Below the pieces are notes generated by a model. The model did no database searches. It was not told the DNA's origin and was given only the letters and a program-made list of their open reading frames with translations. Of a DNA stretch of 64,000 nt, positions 30,082-40,250 are shown piece after piece. Made by a program: the position numbers and the translations under genes. This DNA comes from Ramlibacter aurantiacus. GTDB taxonomy: Bacteria; Pseudomonadota; Gammaproteobacteria; Burkholderiales; Burkholderiaceae_C. The DNA lies in contig NZ_JAEQNA010000006.1 in NCBI RefSeq assembly GCF_016722895.1, positions 247,377 to 311,376 on the forward strand. The letters are read 5' to 3'. Each line of letters begins with the position of its first letter. The first letter of the stretch is position 1.

Positions 30082-31386
30082 ATGAAGCTCCAACTTGGTG
30101 CCCGGCTCCGGGGCATGTTCAACCTGAACGACCCTCGATGGGGCCGTGGTGAGGACTCGCGGGCCGAGAACAACCGTCCCGACCCCGGCCAGAATGGCGG
30201 GCCGCCCCGAGGCCCCAACCAGGGACCACCCGACCTCGACGAGCTCTGGCGTGACTTCAACCGCAAGATCAGCACCTTGTTCGGCGGCCGGGGCGGTCGT
30301 GGGTCCGATCCCGGCAACGGTGGCAATTTCCAGCCGGACATGAAGAGTGCCGGCGTCGGGGTGGGGCTGATCGTCGCGGTCGTCGTTCTTATCTGGCTGG
30401 GCACCGGCTTCTTCATCGTGCAGGAAGGCCAGCAGGCCGTCATTACCCAGTTCGGTCGCTACAAGTCCACGGTCGGCGCGGGCTTCCACTGGCGCTTGCC
30501 GTACCCCATTCAGCGTCACGAGCCGGTCACCGTCACTCAGATCCGCTCGGTCGACATCGGCAGGGACAACGTCATCCGCGCGACGGGCCTGCGCGAGTCG
30601 GCCATGCTCACGCAGGACGAGAACATCGTCGAGATCAAGTTCGCCGTGCAGTACCGCCTGAAGGACGCCAGGGCCTGGCTGTTCGAGAGCAAGAACCCGG
30701 CCGAGACGGTGGTCAACGCCGCCGAAACCGCCGTGCGCGAGGTCGTGGGCAACATGCGCATGGACTCCGCGCTCGCCGAGGAACGCGACCAGATCGCGCC
30801 TCGCGTGCGCCGCCTGATGCAGACCATCCTCGACCGCTATGGCATCGGCGTGGAGATCGTGGCCGTGAACCTGCAGCAGGGCGGCGTGCGTCCGCCCGAG
30901 CAGGTGCAGGCAGCGTTCGACGACGTGCTCAAGGCCGGCCAGGAGCGCGAGCGCGCCAAGAACGAGGCCCAGGCCTATGCGAACGACGTGATCCCTCGCG
31001 CCGTGGGTACCGCATCGCGGCTGTTGGAGGAAGCGGACGGCTACAAGGCACGGATCGTGGCGCAGGCCCAGGGTGACTCGCAGCGATTCCGCTCGGTGCT
31101 GACCGAATACCAGCGCGCGCCGCAGGTCACGCGTGACCGCATGTACATCGACACGCTGCAGCAGATCTACTCGGGCGTGAACAAGGTGCTGATCGACTCT
31201 CGCCAGGGTTCCAACCTGCTGTACCTGCCGCTCAACCAGCTGATGCAGCAGGCTGCCACCAGCCAGGGGGCCGGAGCCGACGCGGCGCCGCAGCCCACGC
31301 CGTTGCCGCCGCCGAACGGACCGGTGTCGGCCACCGACGCGCGGGCGCGTGACAACGCGCGCGGCCGCGAGCGCGAAACCCGTTGA
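30082..31386 (+). CDS. hflK: FtsH protease modulator HflK
   Basis: 434-residue SPFH/prohibitin-family membrane protein that forms a large cage with HflC around FtsH. A Gly/Pro/Asn-rich cytoplasmic N-terminus leads to one membrane segment (about 92-113), the SPFH domain (VQEGQQAVITQFGRYK), a long coiled coil rich in AQAYANDV/EADGYKARIVAQA, and an Ala/Pro tail. The start could also be ATG 30115, 11 codons in; neither has a strong ribosome binding site. Confidence 0.93.
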   Translation: MKLQLGARLRGMFNLNDPRWGRGEDSRAENNRPDPGQNGGPPRGPNQGPPDLDELWRDFNRKISTLFGGRGGRGSDPGNGGNFQPDMKSAGVGVGLIVAVVVLIWLGTGFFIVQEGQQAVITQFGRYKSTVGAGFHWRLPYPIQRHEPVTVTQIRSVDIGRDNVIRATGLRESAMLTQDENIVEIKFAVQYRLKDARAWLFESKNPAETVVNAAETAVREVVGNMRMDSALAEERDQIAPRVRRLMQTILDRYGIGVEIVAVNLQQGGVRPPEQVQAAFDDVLKAGQERERAKNEAQAYANDVIPRAVGTASRLLEEADGYKARIVAQAQGDSQRFRSVLTEYQRAPQVTRDRMYIDTLQQIYSGVNKVLIDSRQGSNLLYLPLNQLMQQAATSQGAGADAAPQPTPLPPPNGPVSATDARARDNARGRERETR

Positions 31387-31412
31387 GACGACCACCGGCA
31401 GGCAAGCTCCCC

Positions 31413-32315
31413 ATGAACAGAATCGGATTCATCGCCGCCAGCGTCCTGATCGTGCTGGCCCTCCTGAGCTCCATGCTCTTCGTCGTCGACCAGCGCCAGT
31501 TCGGCGTGGTGTATGCGCTTGGCCAGATCCGCCAGGTGATCACCGAACCGGGGCTGCACTTCAAGCTGCCGCCCCCGTTCCAGAACGTGCGCTACATCGA
31601 CAAGCGGCTGTTGACGCTCGACAGCGTCGATGCCGAACCGATGCTCACCGCCGAGAAGCAGCGGGTGGTGATCGACTGGTTCGTGCGCTGGCGCATCACC
31701 GACCCCTCGCAATACATCCGCAACGTCGGATTGGACGAGCAGGCCGGCGCCATCCAGATCAACCGCGTCGTTCGCAACGCCTTCCAGGAGGAGATCAACC
31801 GCCGCACGGTCAGCGAGCTCCTGTCGAGCCGTCGAGAGCAGTTGATGGCCGATGTGAAGCGCGAGGTCCAGGAAGTGGTCAAGGGCGCCAACCCCTGGGG
31901 CATCGACGTCGTGGACGTGCGGATCACCCGCGCGGACTATGTGGAGGCCATCACCGAGTCCGTGTACCGACGCATGGAGGCCGAACGCAAGCGGGTCGCC
32001 AATGAGCTGCGTTCCACCGGCGCGGCCGAGGGCGAAAAGATCCGTGCCGATGCCGACCGGCAGCGTGAGATCACCGTCGCCAACGCCTACCGCGACGCGC
32101 AGAAGGTCAAGGGCGAAGGCGACGCACAGGCCTCCGCCATCTACAACGAAGCCTTCTCGCGCGATCCGCAGTTCGCCCAGTTCTATCGAAGCCTCGAGGC
32201 CTACAAGACCAGCGTGGGCAAGCGCGGTGACGTGCTGGTGCTCGACCCCTCCACCTCCGAGTTCTTCCGCGCCTTCCGCGGCGCCGCGCCGGCACCGGCG
32301 CCGGCGGCTCGGTAA
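31413..32315 (+). CDS. hflC: FtsH protease modulator HflC
   Basis: 300-residue SPFH-domain partner of HflK. An N-terminal membrane anchor (about 3-22) precedes the SPFH domain (VDQRQFGVVYALGQI) and the coiled coil with RRMEAERKRVANELRSTG. It lies 26 nt after hflK. Start chosen at ATG 31413 because the in-frame extension upstream lacks family similarity and overlaps the intergenic gap. Confidence 0.93.
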   Translation: MNRIGFIAASVLIVLALLSSMLFVVDQRQFGVVYALGQIRQVITEPGLHFKLPPPFQNVRYIDKRLLTLDSVDAEPMLTAEKQRVVIDWFVRWRITDPSQYIRNVGLDEQAGAIQINRVVRNAFQEEINRRTVSELLSSRREQLMADVKREVQEVVKGANPWGIDVVDVRITRADYVEAITESVYRRMEAERKRVANELRSTGAAEGEKIRADADRQREITVANAYRDAQKVKGEGDAQASAIYNEAFSRDPQFAQFYRSLEAYKTSVGKRGDVLVLDPSTSEFFRAFRGAAPAPAPAAR

Positions 32316-32320
32316 GGCCC

Positions 32321-32509
32321 TTGGACGCCGACCTGTTCTGGGCCGCACTGGCCCTGGTGCTGGTGTTCGAGGGTCTGTTTCCGCTGCTGGCACCCGCCAG
32401 CTGGCGCCGCACCTTCGAGCGGCTGGTCAGCCTGCGCAACGGCCAGTTGCGCTTCTTCGGCCTGTGCAGCGTGGGGCTCGGGCTGCTGGTGCTGTGGTTG
32501 GCGAGCTGA
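32321..32509 (+). CDS. YjeT-like (DUF2065) small membrane protein
   Basis: 62 residues with two hydrophobic segments (WAALALVLVFEGLFPLLAP and FFGLCSVGLGLLVLWLA) around a charged loop RRTFERLVSLRNGQLR. This matches DUF2065/YjeT, which sits next to hflC in E. coli too. Function unknown. The start is a TTG 5 nt after the hflC stop. Confidence 0.85.
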   Translation: MDADLFWAALALVLVFEGLFPLLAPASWRRTFERLVSLRNGQLRFFGLCSVGLGLLVLWLAS

Positions 32510-32592
32510 GCGGACCTGCGCCCCACGTGCCGCCCGAAAGGCCGCTGATGGTCGGCCGGTAAAATACCTGTTTTAACAGCCTCGCCTTTCTC

Positions 32593-35100
<2,508 letters not shown>

Positions 35101-35101
<1 letters not shown>

Positions 35102-35132
35102 GGGCTGGGGGCTCGGGCCTAGGGCCTAGGGG
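35101..35132 (+). other. G-rich tract with five G runs at the purA stop (possible G-quadruplex)
   Basis: Runs of G at 35101-35104, 35107-35111, 35115-35117, 35122-35124 and 35129-35132 are separated by loops of 2, 3, 4 and 4 nt. This fits the canonical G3+N1-7 pattern with one spare run on the coding strand. The first run includes the last base of the purA stop codon. Confidence 0.6.
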
Positions 35133-35228
35133 AACAGCCGAATATCGGTGGCATCCCAAGCCTGTAGTCTCCAGCCCGGCCCGAACGCCGATCCGCTCCC
35201 TAACCTATCCCTAACCCCTCTGCAAAAG

Positions 35229-35753
35229 ATGTTGACCGAAGACGGCAAGCACCTGTACGTCAGCTATGACGAGTACCACAACCTGATCGAGAAGCTGGCG
35301 ATCAAGGTGTACCAGTCGGGATGGGCGTTCGACACCATCCTGTGCCTGGCCCGCGGCGGCATGCGGCCGGGCGACATCCTGAGCCGGATCTTCGACAAGC
35401 CGCTGGCGATCATGTCCACCAGCTCGTACCGTGCCGAAGCCGGTACCGTTCAGGGCCACCTGGACATCGCCCGCTACATCACCACCCCCAAGGGTGAGAT
35501 CGCGGGCCGCGTGCTGCTGGTGGACGACCTCGCCGACTCGGGGCACACGCTGCACAAGGTGGTGCAGATGCTGCGCAACGACTACCGGCCCATCACCGAG
35601 TTGCGCTCGGCGGTGATCTGGACCAAGGGCATGTCCAGCTTCGAGCCGGACTACAGCGTCGAATTCCTGCCGACCAACCCCTGGATCCACCAGCCCTTCG
35701 AGGCCTACGACAGCATGGGTCCGGACAAGCTGCTGGAGAAGTGGAAGATCTGA
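35229..35753 (+). CDS. Phosphoribosyltransferase (type I, purine-type)
   Basis: 174-residue type I phosphoribosyltransferase. The PRPP-binding loop is RVLLVDDLADSGHT, and a second active-site strand reads ILCLARGGMRPGDILSR. The closest functional guess is hypoxanthine/guanine or xanthine salvage, which would fit the purA neighbour, but the base specificity cannot be read. ATG 35229 follows a C-rich stretch; an upstream extension would run through that repeat and is not protein-like. Confidence 0.85.
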   Translation: MLTEDGKHLYVSYDEYHNLIEKLAIKVYQSGWAFDTILCLARGGMRPGDILSRIFDKPLAIMSTSSYRAEAGTVQGHLDIARYITTPKGEIAGRVLLVDDLADSGHTLHKVVQMLRNDYRPITELRSAVIWTKGMSSFEPDYSVEFLPTNPWIHQPFEAYDSMGPDKLLEKWKI

Positions 35754-35787
35754 CGAGCGACGGCGGGCGGCCCGCTACCATGCCGCG

Positions 35788-36975
35788 ATGCGCTCGCCTT
35801 CGACCGACCTGATCCACCACCCGTACCAGCCGCCCGCCGGCTTCTCGGCGCCGCAGCCGGGCGTCTACAAGGCCTCGACGGTCTTTTTCCCCAACGTCGC
35901 TGCCATGCGGGCGCGCGACTGGAAGCACAAGAACGGCTACACCTACGGGCTGCATGGCACGCCCACCAGCTTCCTGCTGGAAGAGCGCATCGCCACGCTG
36001 GAAGGTGGCGCCCAGTGCCTGCTTCTGCCCAGCGGACTGGCTGCCCTTGCGCATGTCAACTTCGCGCTGCTCGGCACGGGCGACCAGGTGCTGGTTCCCG
36101 ACAATGCCTACGGTCCCCTCAAGGCGCTGGCTGAAGGCGAGCTCGCGCGTTGGGGCATCCGCCACCAGCGCTACGACCCGATGGATCCCGAGGACCTGGC
36201 CCGTCGCATCGACGAATCCACCCGGTTGGTCTGGGTCGAGGCGCCGGGCTCGGTGACCATGGAGTTTCCGCCGCTGCGCGGCCTGTCCGAGGTATGCCGT
36301 GCTCGCGGCGTTCAAGTGGCGTTGGACAACACCTGGGGGGCCGGGCTCGCCTTCAATGGGTTCGACGACGCCGGGGCCGACATCGTGATCCAGGCCCTCA
36401 CCAAGTACCCCAGCGGCGGCGGTGATGTGCTCATGGGCAGTGTGGTCACCCGGCAGGAAGACCTGCACATGCGCCTGAAGGCCACCCACATGCGGCTGGG
36501 CTGGGGCGTGGGAGCCAACGATGTCGAAGCCGTGCTGCGGTCGCTGCCCACCCTGGAGCTGCGGTACAGGGCCCAGGACCAGGCGGCCCGCCGACTCGCG
36601 CAATGGCTGATGACGCAGAGCGCCCATGTGTCCCAGGTCTTGCACCCCGCGCTGGAGGGCTCGCCCGGGCATGAGAACTGGCGCGCCGCCTGTGGTCCGG
36701 ACGGGCGGGCCGCGGGCCTGTTCTCCGTGGTCTTCGAAGGGCGGCATGGCGGGGCGCAAGTCGACGCCTTCGTCGATGCCCTGCGCCTGTTCCGCATCGG
36801 CTATTCGTGGGGGGGGCCGATCAGCCTGGTCGTGCCCTACGACTGGCGTTCCATGCGCCGCCCGGACCTCAACACCCGCGCCCGGGGCGACAGGGTGGTG
36901 CGGTTTTCGATCGGGCTCGAGTCACCGGACGACCTGCTTGACGACCTCCGACAGGCGCTGCGGCAACTGGACTGA
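35788..36975 (+). CDS. metC: Cystathionine beta-lyase-like PLP enzyme (MetC type)
   Basis: 395-residue Cys/Met-metabolism PLP enzyme of the gamma family. The PLP-binding Lys lies in IQALTKYPSGGGDVLMGSVV, the substrate phosphate-binding part in YTYGLHGTPTS, and EAPGSVTMEFP matches MetC-type beta-lyases. It would cleave cystathionine to homocysteine, pyruvate and ammonia. Not linked to other methionine genes here. The closely related cysteine-S-conjugate lyases are the main alternative. Confidence 0.85.
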   Translation: MRSPSTDLIHHPYQPPAGFSAPQPGVYKASTVFFPNVAAMRARDWKHKNGYTYGLHGTPTSFLLEERIATLEGGAQCLLLPSGLAALAHVNFALLGTGDQVLVPDNAYGPLKALAEGELARWGIRHQRYDPMDPEDLARRIDESTRLVWVEAPGSVTMEFPPLRGLSEVCRARGVQVALDNTWGAGLAFNGFDDAGADIVIQALTKYPSGGGDVLMGSVVTRQEDLHMRLKATHMRLGWGVGANDVEAVLRSLPTLELRYRAQDQAARRLAQWLMTQSAHVSQVLHPALEGSPGHENWRAACGPDGRAAGLFSVVFEGRHGGAQVDAFVDALRLFRIGYSWGGPISLVVPYDWRSMRRPDLNTRARGDRVVRFSIGLESPDDLLDDLRQALRQLD

Positions 36976-37040
36976 AGTGCCCGGCGGGGGCGGTCGCCGG
37001 ATCGCGTACATTGGTCCGCTTAACTGCTTCGGGAGACGAC

Positions 37041-37241
37041 GTGCCCACACCTAATTACGGCTACGAGAAGCGCCAGAAGGAACTGGCCAAGAGGAAGAAA
37101 AAGGAAGACAAGCTCCGCGCCAAGGCTGAACGCAAGTCCGGCTCACCGGCGACGGACGGAACCGACCCAGCTGCACCCGAACCATTCGCAGGTTCCGCGC
37201 AAGATTCGTCATCCTTGCCGCCCCAATCGAAGGCCGGCTGA
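37041..37241 (+). CDS. Small basic protein of unknown function
   Basis: 66 residues: a Lys/Glu/Arg-rich helix (YEKRQKELAKRKKKEDKLRA) followed by a Ser/Pro/Ala-rich, probably disordered tail. I recognise similar short proteins as conserved hypotheticals in Burkholderiales, without a known role. The start is GTG 37041 with GGGAGA 4 nt upstream. The next gene follows after a large palindrome. Confidence 0.7.
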   Translation: MPTPNYGYEKRQKELAKRKKKEDKLRAKAERKSGSPATDGTDPAAPEPFAGSAQDSSSLPPQSKAG

Positions 37242-37265
37242 CCTGAACACGAGTTCTTTTGGATA

Positions 37266-37302
37266 GCATCTGATCCTTTGTGAATCACAAAGGATCAGAT
37301 GC
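37266..37302. repeat. Perfect 37-bp palindrome (18-bp arms, 1-nt centre)
   Basis: Left arm 37266-37283 and right arm 37285-37302 are exact reverse complements around A37284. As RNA it would make a long hairpin with a small loop. No T run follows. The right arm contains AAGGA (37290-37294) and the ATG (37299-37301) of a short ORF. The centre reads TGTGA-A-TCACA. Confidence 0.85.
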
Positions 37303-37361
37303 CGCGCCGTAACGAACGACACCTCCCTGGCGATGACTTTCGGGCGGAGTCGCCCCGATGA
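37299..37361 (+). CDS. Putative 20-codon leader ORF coupled to the following membrane-protein gene
   Basis: ATG 37299 opens a 20-codon frame (MPRRNERHLPGDDFRAESPR) whose TGA overlaps the ATG of the next gene (ATGA). An AAGGA ribosome binding site lies 4 nt upstream, inside the right arm of the palindrome, so a folded hairpin would hide both site and start codon. Expression is not shown by the sequence alone; it could be chance. Confidence 0.35.
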   Translation: MPRRNERHLPGDDFRAESPR

Positions 37362-37873
37362 GCTTGGAGTGGGTGTTGTGGCCGGCCTGGATCGGTCTGT
37401 GCGCGTGGATCGCGCATTCCGTTGGCGAACTGTTCACCGACAACCCGTTACGGCTCGAGCTCAAGGCGGTCCTGCTCGTGGCCCTCTTGCCCTTGGTGCT
37501 CATGGACGAACTGATCGCCAAAGCCCAGTTCGACCAGCTCTGCACCAGCCGGGCGGCCTTCACGGTCCACCGTCCTACGCGCGGGCGGCTGGTCTATCCG
37601 ACCGAGCTGCCTGCGGAACCGGTGCCCGGCCTGATGGTGCCCGTGTTCATGCACAAGCGGGTCTACCTCGACGTCCACCGGCATGAGCCGGTGGTGAGCA
37701 TCAATGTGATCCATGCGCGCGGAGGCAAACTGGCCCGGGTGCTCGATGGCCCGGAAGCCGAACCGATCACTTTCGAAGGCCGCTGCAGCGTACCGGACTG
37801 GCCAGAGCGGCTCACGGGCTTGGGACTGCGGGTGGTGCGGCAACCGCCTGCGGTGGACTCGTCAGTTCGTTAG
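37358..37873 (+). CDS. Membrane protein of unknown function
   Basis: 171 residues. Two hydrophobic helices near the N-terminus (VLWPAWIGLCAWIAHSV and LLVALLPLVLMDEL) are followed by a ~110-residue soluble domain with several beta-like stretches (LMVPVFMHKRVYLDVHRHE, VVSINVIHARGG). No recognised domain. GGAG lies 8 nt before the start. The 3' end overlaps mnmH (opposite strand) by 12 nt. Confidence 0.65.
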   Translation: MSLEWVLWPAWIGLCAWIAHSVGELFTDNPLRLELKAVLLVALLPLVLMDELIAKAQFDQLCTSRAAFTVHRPTRGRLVYPTELPAEPVPGLMVPVFMHKRVYLDVHRHEPVVSINVIHARGGKLARVLDGPEAEPITFEGRCSVPDWPERLTGLGLRVVRQPPAVDSSVR

Positions 37874-38914
37874 CTCGCGGGCGAGGTCATTCATCGATTC
37901 CCCGGAGCGGTCGCGCGCTGCGAGTACCCGGGCCTGTGACCACTGACGAAAGTTCCGCTCGATCGAGGCGGAATAGGTGGGGTCGTAGTGCGTCACCAGC
38001 AGCTCCTGCACCACATCGGCAGTGCCCCCGGCGCGCACGCGCTGCTGCCACTGCGACACCAGCGCCCGGCCGCGCAACTGCGTCAGGGCCTCCAGGCGCG
38101 AGCAGAAGAACTCCGGGTCCTGGACGAACCAGGGATAGTCCTCGAGCAGCAGGGCCACGCGCTCGGCGTGAGGCAGCTCCAGGTGGATGCAGGCACTCGC
38201 GCGCATGGCGTCTATCAGCGGCTCGGGAACGGCGAGGTTGCCGACCTTGCGGCTCTCGCTTTCCACGAACACGGGCCGAGCCGGATCGAAGCGCCGCAGC
38301 TGCTGCCAGACCAGGGTATCGAAGTGCTTCTGGCTCGGCTGCTGCTCGCCAGGTACCAGCCCCAGGACCGAGCTGCGGTGGCGGGCCAGGCCTTCCAGGT
38401 CGAGCACCTGTGCGCCGCGCCCCTGCAACGCCTGCAGCAGGCGCGTCTTGCCCGAGCCCGTGGGGCCGCAGACCACCTGGTAGGCGAACGACGCAGCCAG
38501 CGCCGGCAGTTGCTGCAGGACCTCGCTGCGGAACGCCTTGTAGCCGCCTTCGACCAGCGACACGCGAAAGCCGATCTGGTCGAGCACCAGCGCGAGGGAT
38601 CCGCTGCGCTTTCCTCCGCGCCAGCAGTACACCAGGGGCTGCCAGCCCTTGGGCTTGTCCTGCACATGCGCCTCGATGTGGCGCCCGATGTTGGCGGCAA
38701 CCAGCGCTGCGCCGCGCTTCTTGGCCTCGAAGGAGCTGACCTGCTTGTAGAGGGTTCCGACGAGGCGACGTTCCTCGTCGTCGAGCGAGGGCCAGTTGAC
38801 CGCGCCCGGCAGGCGATCCTCGGCGAATTCGGAAGGGCTGCGGGCGTCGATCACCGCGTGGAATTCGCCCAGGCGCGCGATGGCCTCGACAGCCGGAAGG
38901 ATCTGGACCGTCAC
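37862..38914 (-). CDS. mnmH: tRNA 2-selenouridine synthase
   Basis: 350 residues with an N-terminal rhodanese domain whose active-site Cys97 lies in VYCWRGGKRSG and a C-terminal P-loop domain (GPTGSGKT, 150-157). The enzyme replaces sulfur by selenium in wobble 2-thiouridine of tRNA Lys/Glu/Gln, using selenophosphate, via a geranyl intermediate. A selD gene is needed but is not in this window. It overlaps tesA by 4 nt (ATGA) and is co-transcribed with it. Confidence 0.93.
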   Translation of the reverse strand: MTVQILPAVEAIARLGEFHAVIDARSPSEFAEDRLPGAVNWPSLDDEERRLVGTLYKQVSSFEAKKRGAALVAANIGRHIEAHVQDKPKGWQPLVYCWRGGKRSGSLALVLDQIGFRVSLVEGGYKAFRSEVLQQLPALAASFAYQVVCGPTGSGKTRLLQALQGRGAQVLDLEGLARHRSSVLGLVPGEQQPSQKHFDTLVWQQLRRFDPARPVFVESESRKVGNLAVPEPLIDAMRASACIHLELPHAERVALLLEDYPWFVQDPEFFCSRLEALTQLRGRALVSQWQQRVRAGGTADVVQELLVTHYDPTYSASIERNFRQWSQARVLAARDRSGESMNDLARELTN

Positions 38915-39537
38915 TTCGGAAGCAGCTTGTTCAATTCGGGCCAGACATTGGCCAGCAGGCGCGGCTGAGCCTGTTCGTTGGGGTGGATGCGGTCGGCCTG
39001 GAAGTACCGAGGCGCTTCGGCCACGTCGGCCACGCCCGCGAGGAAGAAGGGCACCAGCCCGGCGTCATGCCGCGCCGCCACCCGCTGGTACAGCTCCATG
39101 AAGCGCTCGCCGTAGTCGCGTCCGTAATTGGGAGGCAGGCGCATGCCGGCCAGCAGCACCCTGGCGCCGGCATCACGGGCTGCTTGGGCCATGGCCGACA
39201 AGTTGGTTTCGGTCATCGTCAGGGGCAGGCCGCGCAGCGCGTCGTTGGCACCCAGCTCGATGATCACGTGCGTGGGCCGATGCTGGGCGAGTAGCGCGCC
39301 GATTCGTGAGCGCCCGCCCGACGTCGTGTCGCCGCTGATGCTGGCATTGACGACGCGGACCTGCGGCTTCTCGTCCGCCAATCGCTGCTGCAGCAGCGAC
39401 ACCCAGCCGGTTCCGCGTTTGAGTCCATACTCCGCACTCAGCGAATCCCCAACGACCAGAATCACCGGCGCCGCCGCGAATGCGGGCCAAGCCGCTGCCA
39501 CGGTGCACGCTCCCACCAAGAACTGCCTACGACGCAC
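38911..39537 (-). CDS. tesA: Periplasmic SGNH esterase TesA (thioesterase I/arylesterase)
   Basis: 208-residue SGNH hydrolase with a signal peptide (MRRRQFLVGACTVAAAWPAFA, Tat-like RRR start). The nucleophile Ser32 is in GDSLSAEYG, Gly in GDTTSGG, Asn in ELGANDALRG, and the Asp/His dyad in DRIHPNE near the C-terminus. TesA hydrolyses acyl thioesters and lysophospholipid-like esters. It is divergent from ybbA, only 11 nt apart, as in the E. coli tesA-ybbA pair. Confidence 0.92.
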   Translation of the reverse strand: MRRRQFLVGACTVAAAWPAFAAAPVILVVGDSLSAEYGLKRGTGWVSLLQQRLADEKPQVRVVNASISGDTTSGGRSRIGALLAQHRPTHVIIELGANDALRGLPLTMTETNLSAMAQAARDAGARVLLAGMRLPPNYGRDYGERFMELYQRVAARHDAGLVPFFLAGVADVAEAPRYFQADRIHPNEQAQPRLLANVWPELNKLLPK

Positions 39538-39548
39538 CCCAGCCCTCC

Positions 39549-40250
39549 ATGTCAGAACCCATCATTGCCGTCGAGCACGTGTACAAGTCCGTGACCGACT
39601 CGACCGGCACGCTCGACATTCTGCGCGATATCGATTTCACCCTGGCCCCCAGGGAAACCGCGGCCATCGTTGGCGCTTCCGGTTCCGGCAAGAGCACGCT
39701 GCTGTCCATCATCGCGGGACTGGACACGCCGACGCGAGGCACGGTGCGGTTGGGGGGTGATGACCTGTTCGCCCTCGACGAAGATGCGCGCGCCGCGCTC
39801 CGGGCGCGCAAGCTGGGCTTCGTGTTCCAGAGCTTCCAGCTGATGGGCAACCTCACCGCGCTGGAAAACGTGATGCTGCCGCTCGAGTTGGCCGGTCGCC
39901 GCGATGCGCGCAAAGCCGCCGCCGAGATGCTGGGCCGGGTTGGCCTGTCCCAGCGGCTGGGTCATTACCCGCGGGTGCTGTCGGGTGGCGAACAGCAGCG
40001 TGTGGCCCTCGCGCGCGCTTTCGTGGTCGAACCGGCGGTGTTGCTGGCCGACGAGCCGACGGGAAGCCTCGACTTCGCCACCGGCGAAACCGTGATGGAG
40101 CTGATGCTGGACCTGAACCGCGAGCAGGGCACCACGCTGGTGTTGGTCACGCACGACCGAGACATCGCTGCTCGCTGTGAACGGCGCATCACCATCGAGG
40201 CCGGTCGGGTGCTCGCCGCCGAGGCGCCTGCACTCAACCGCGTCGCCTAG
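39549..40250 (+). CDS. ybbA: ABC transporter ATPase, YbbA/LolD type
   Basis: 233-residue ATPase with Walker A GASGSGKST, Q-loop VFQSFQLMGNLTALENV, signature LSGGEQQRVALARAF and Walker B VLLADEPTGSLD. This is the MacB/LolD/YbbA class, which works with FtsX-like permeases in envelope export or lipoprotein release. E. coli has ybbP right after ybbA; here no permease gene follows and the next gene is on the other strand, with stop codons sharing CTAG. Confidence 0.88.
   Translation: MSEPIIAVEHVYKSVTDSTGTLDILRDIDFTLAPRETAAIVGASGSGKSTLLSIIAGLDTPTRGTVRLGGDDLFALDEDARAALRARKLGFVFQSFQLMGNLTALENVMLPLELAGRRDARKAAAEMLGRVGLSQRLGHYPRVLSGGEQQRVALARAFVVEPAVLLADEPTGSLDFATGETVMELMLDLNREQGTTLVLVTHDRDIAARCERRITIEAGRVLAAEAPALNRVA

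Noticed and set aside
37279..37289. TGTGA-A-TCACA at the palindrome centre, like a CRP site
   Set aside because: CRP half-sites need a 6-bp spacer; here it is 1 bp. The match follows from the palindrome.
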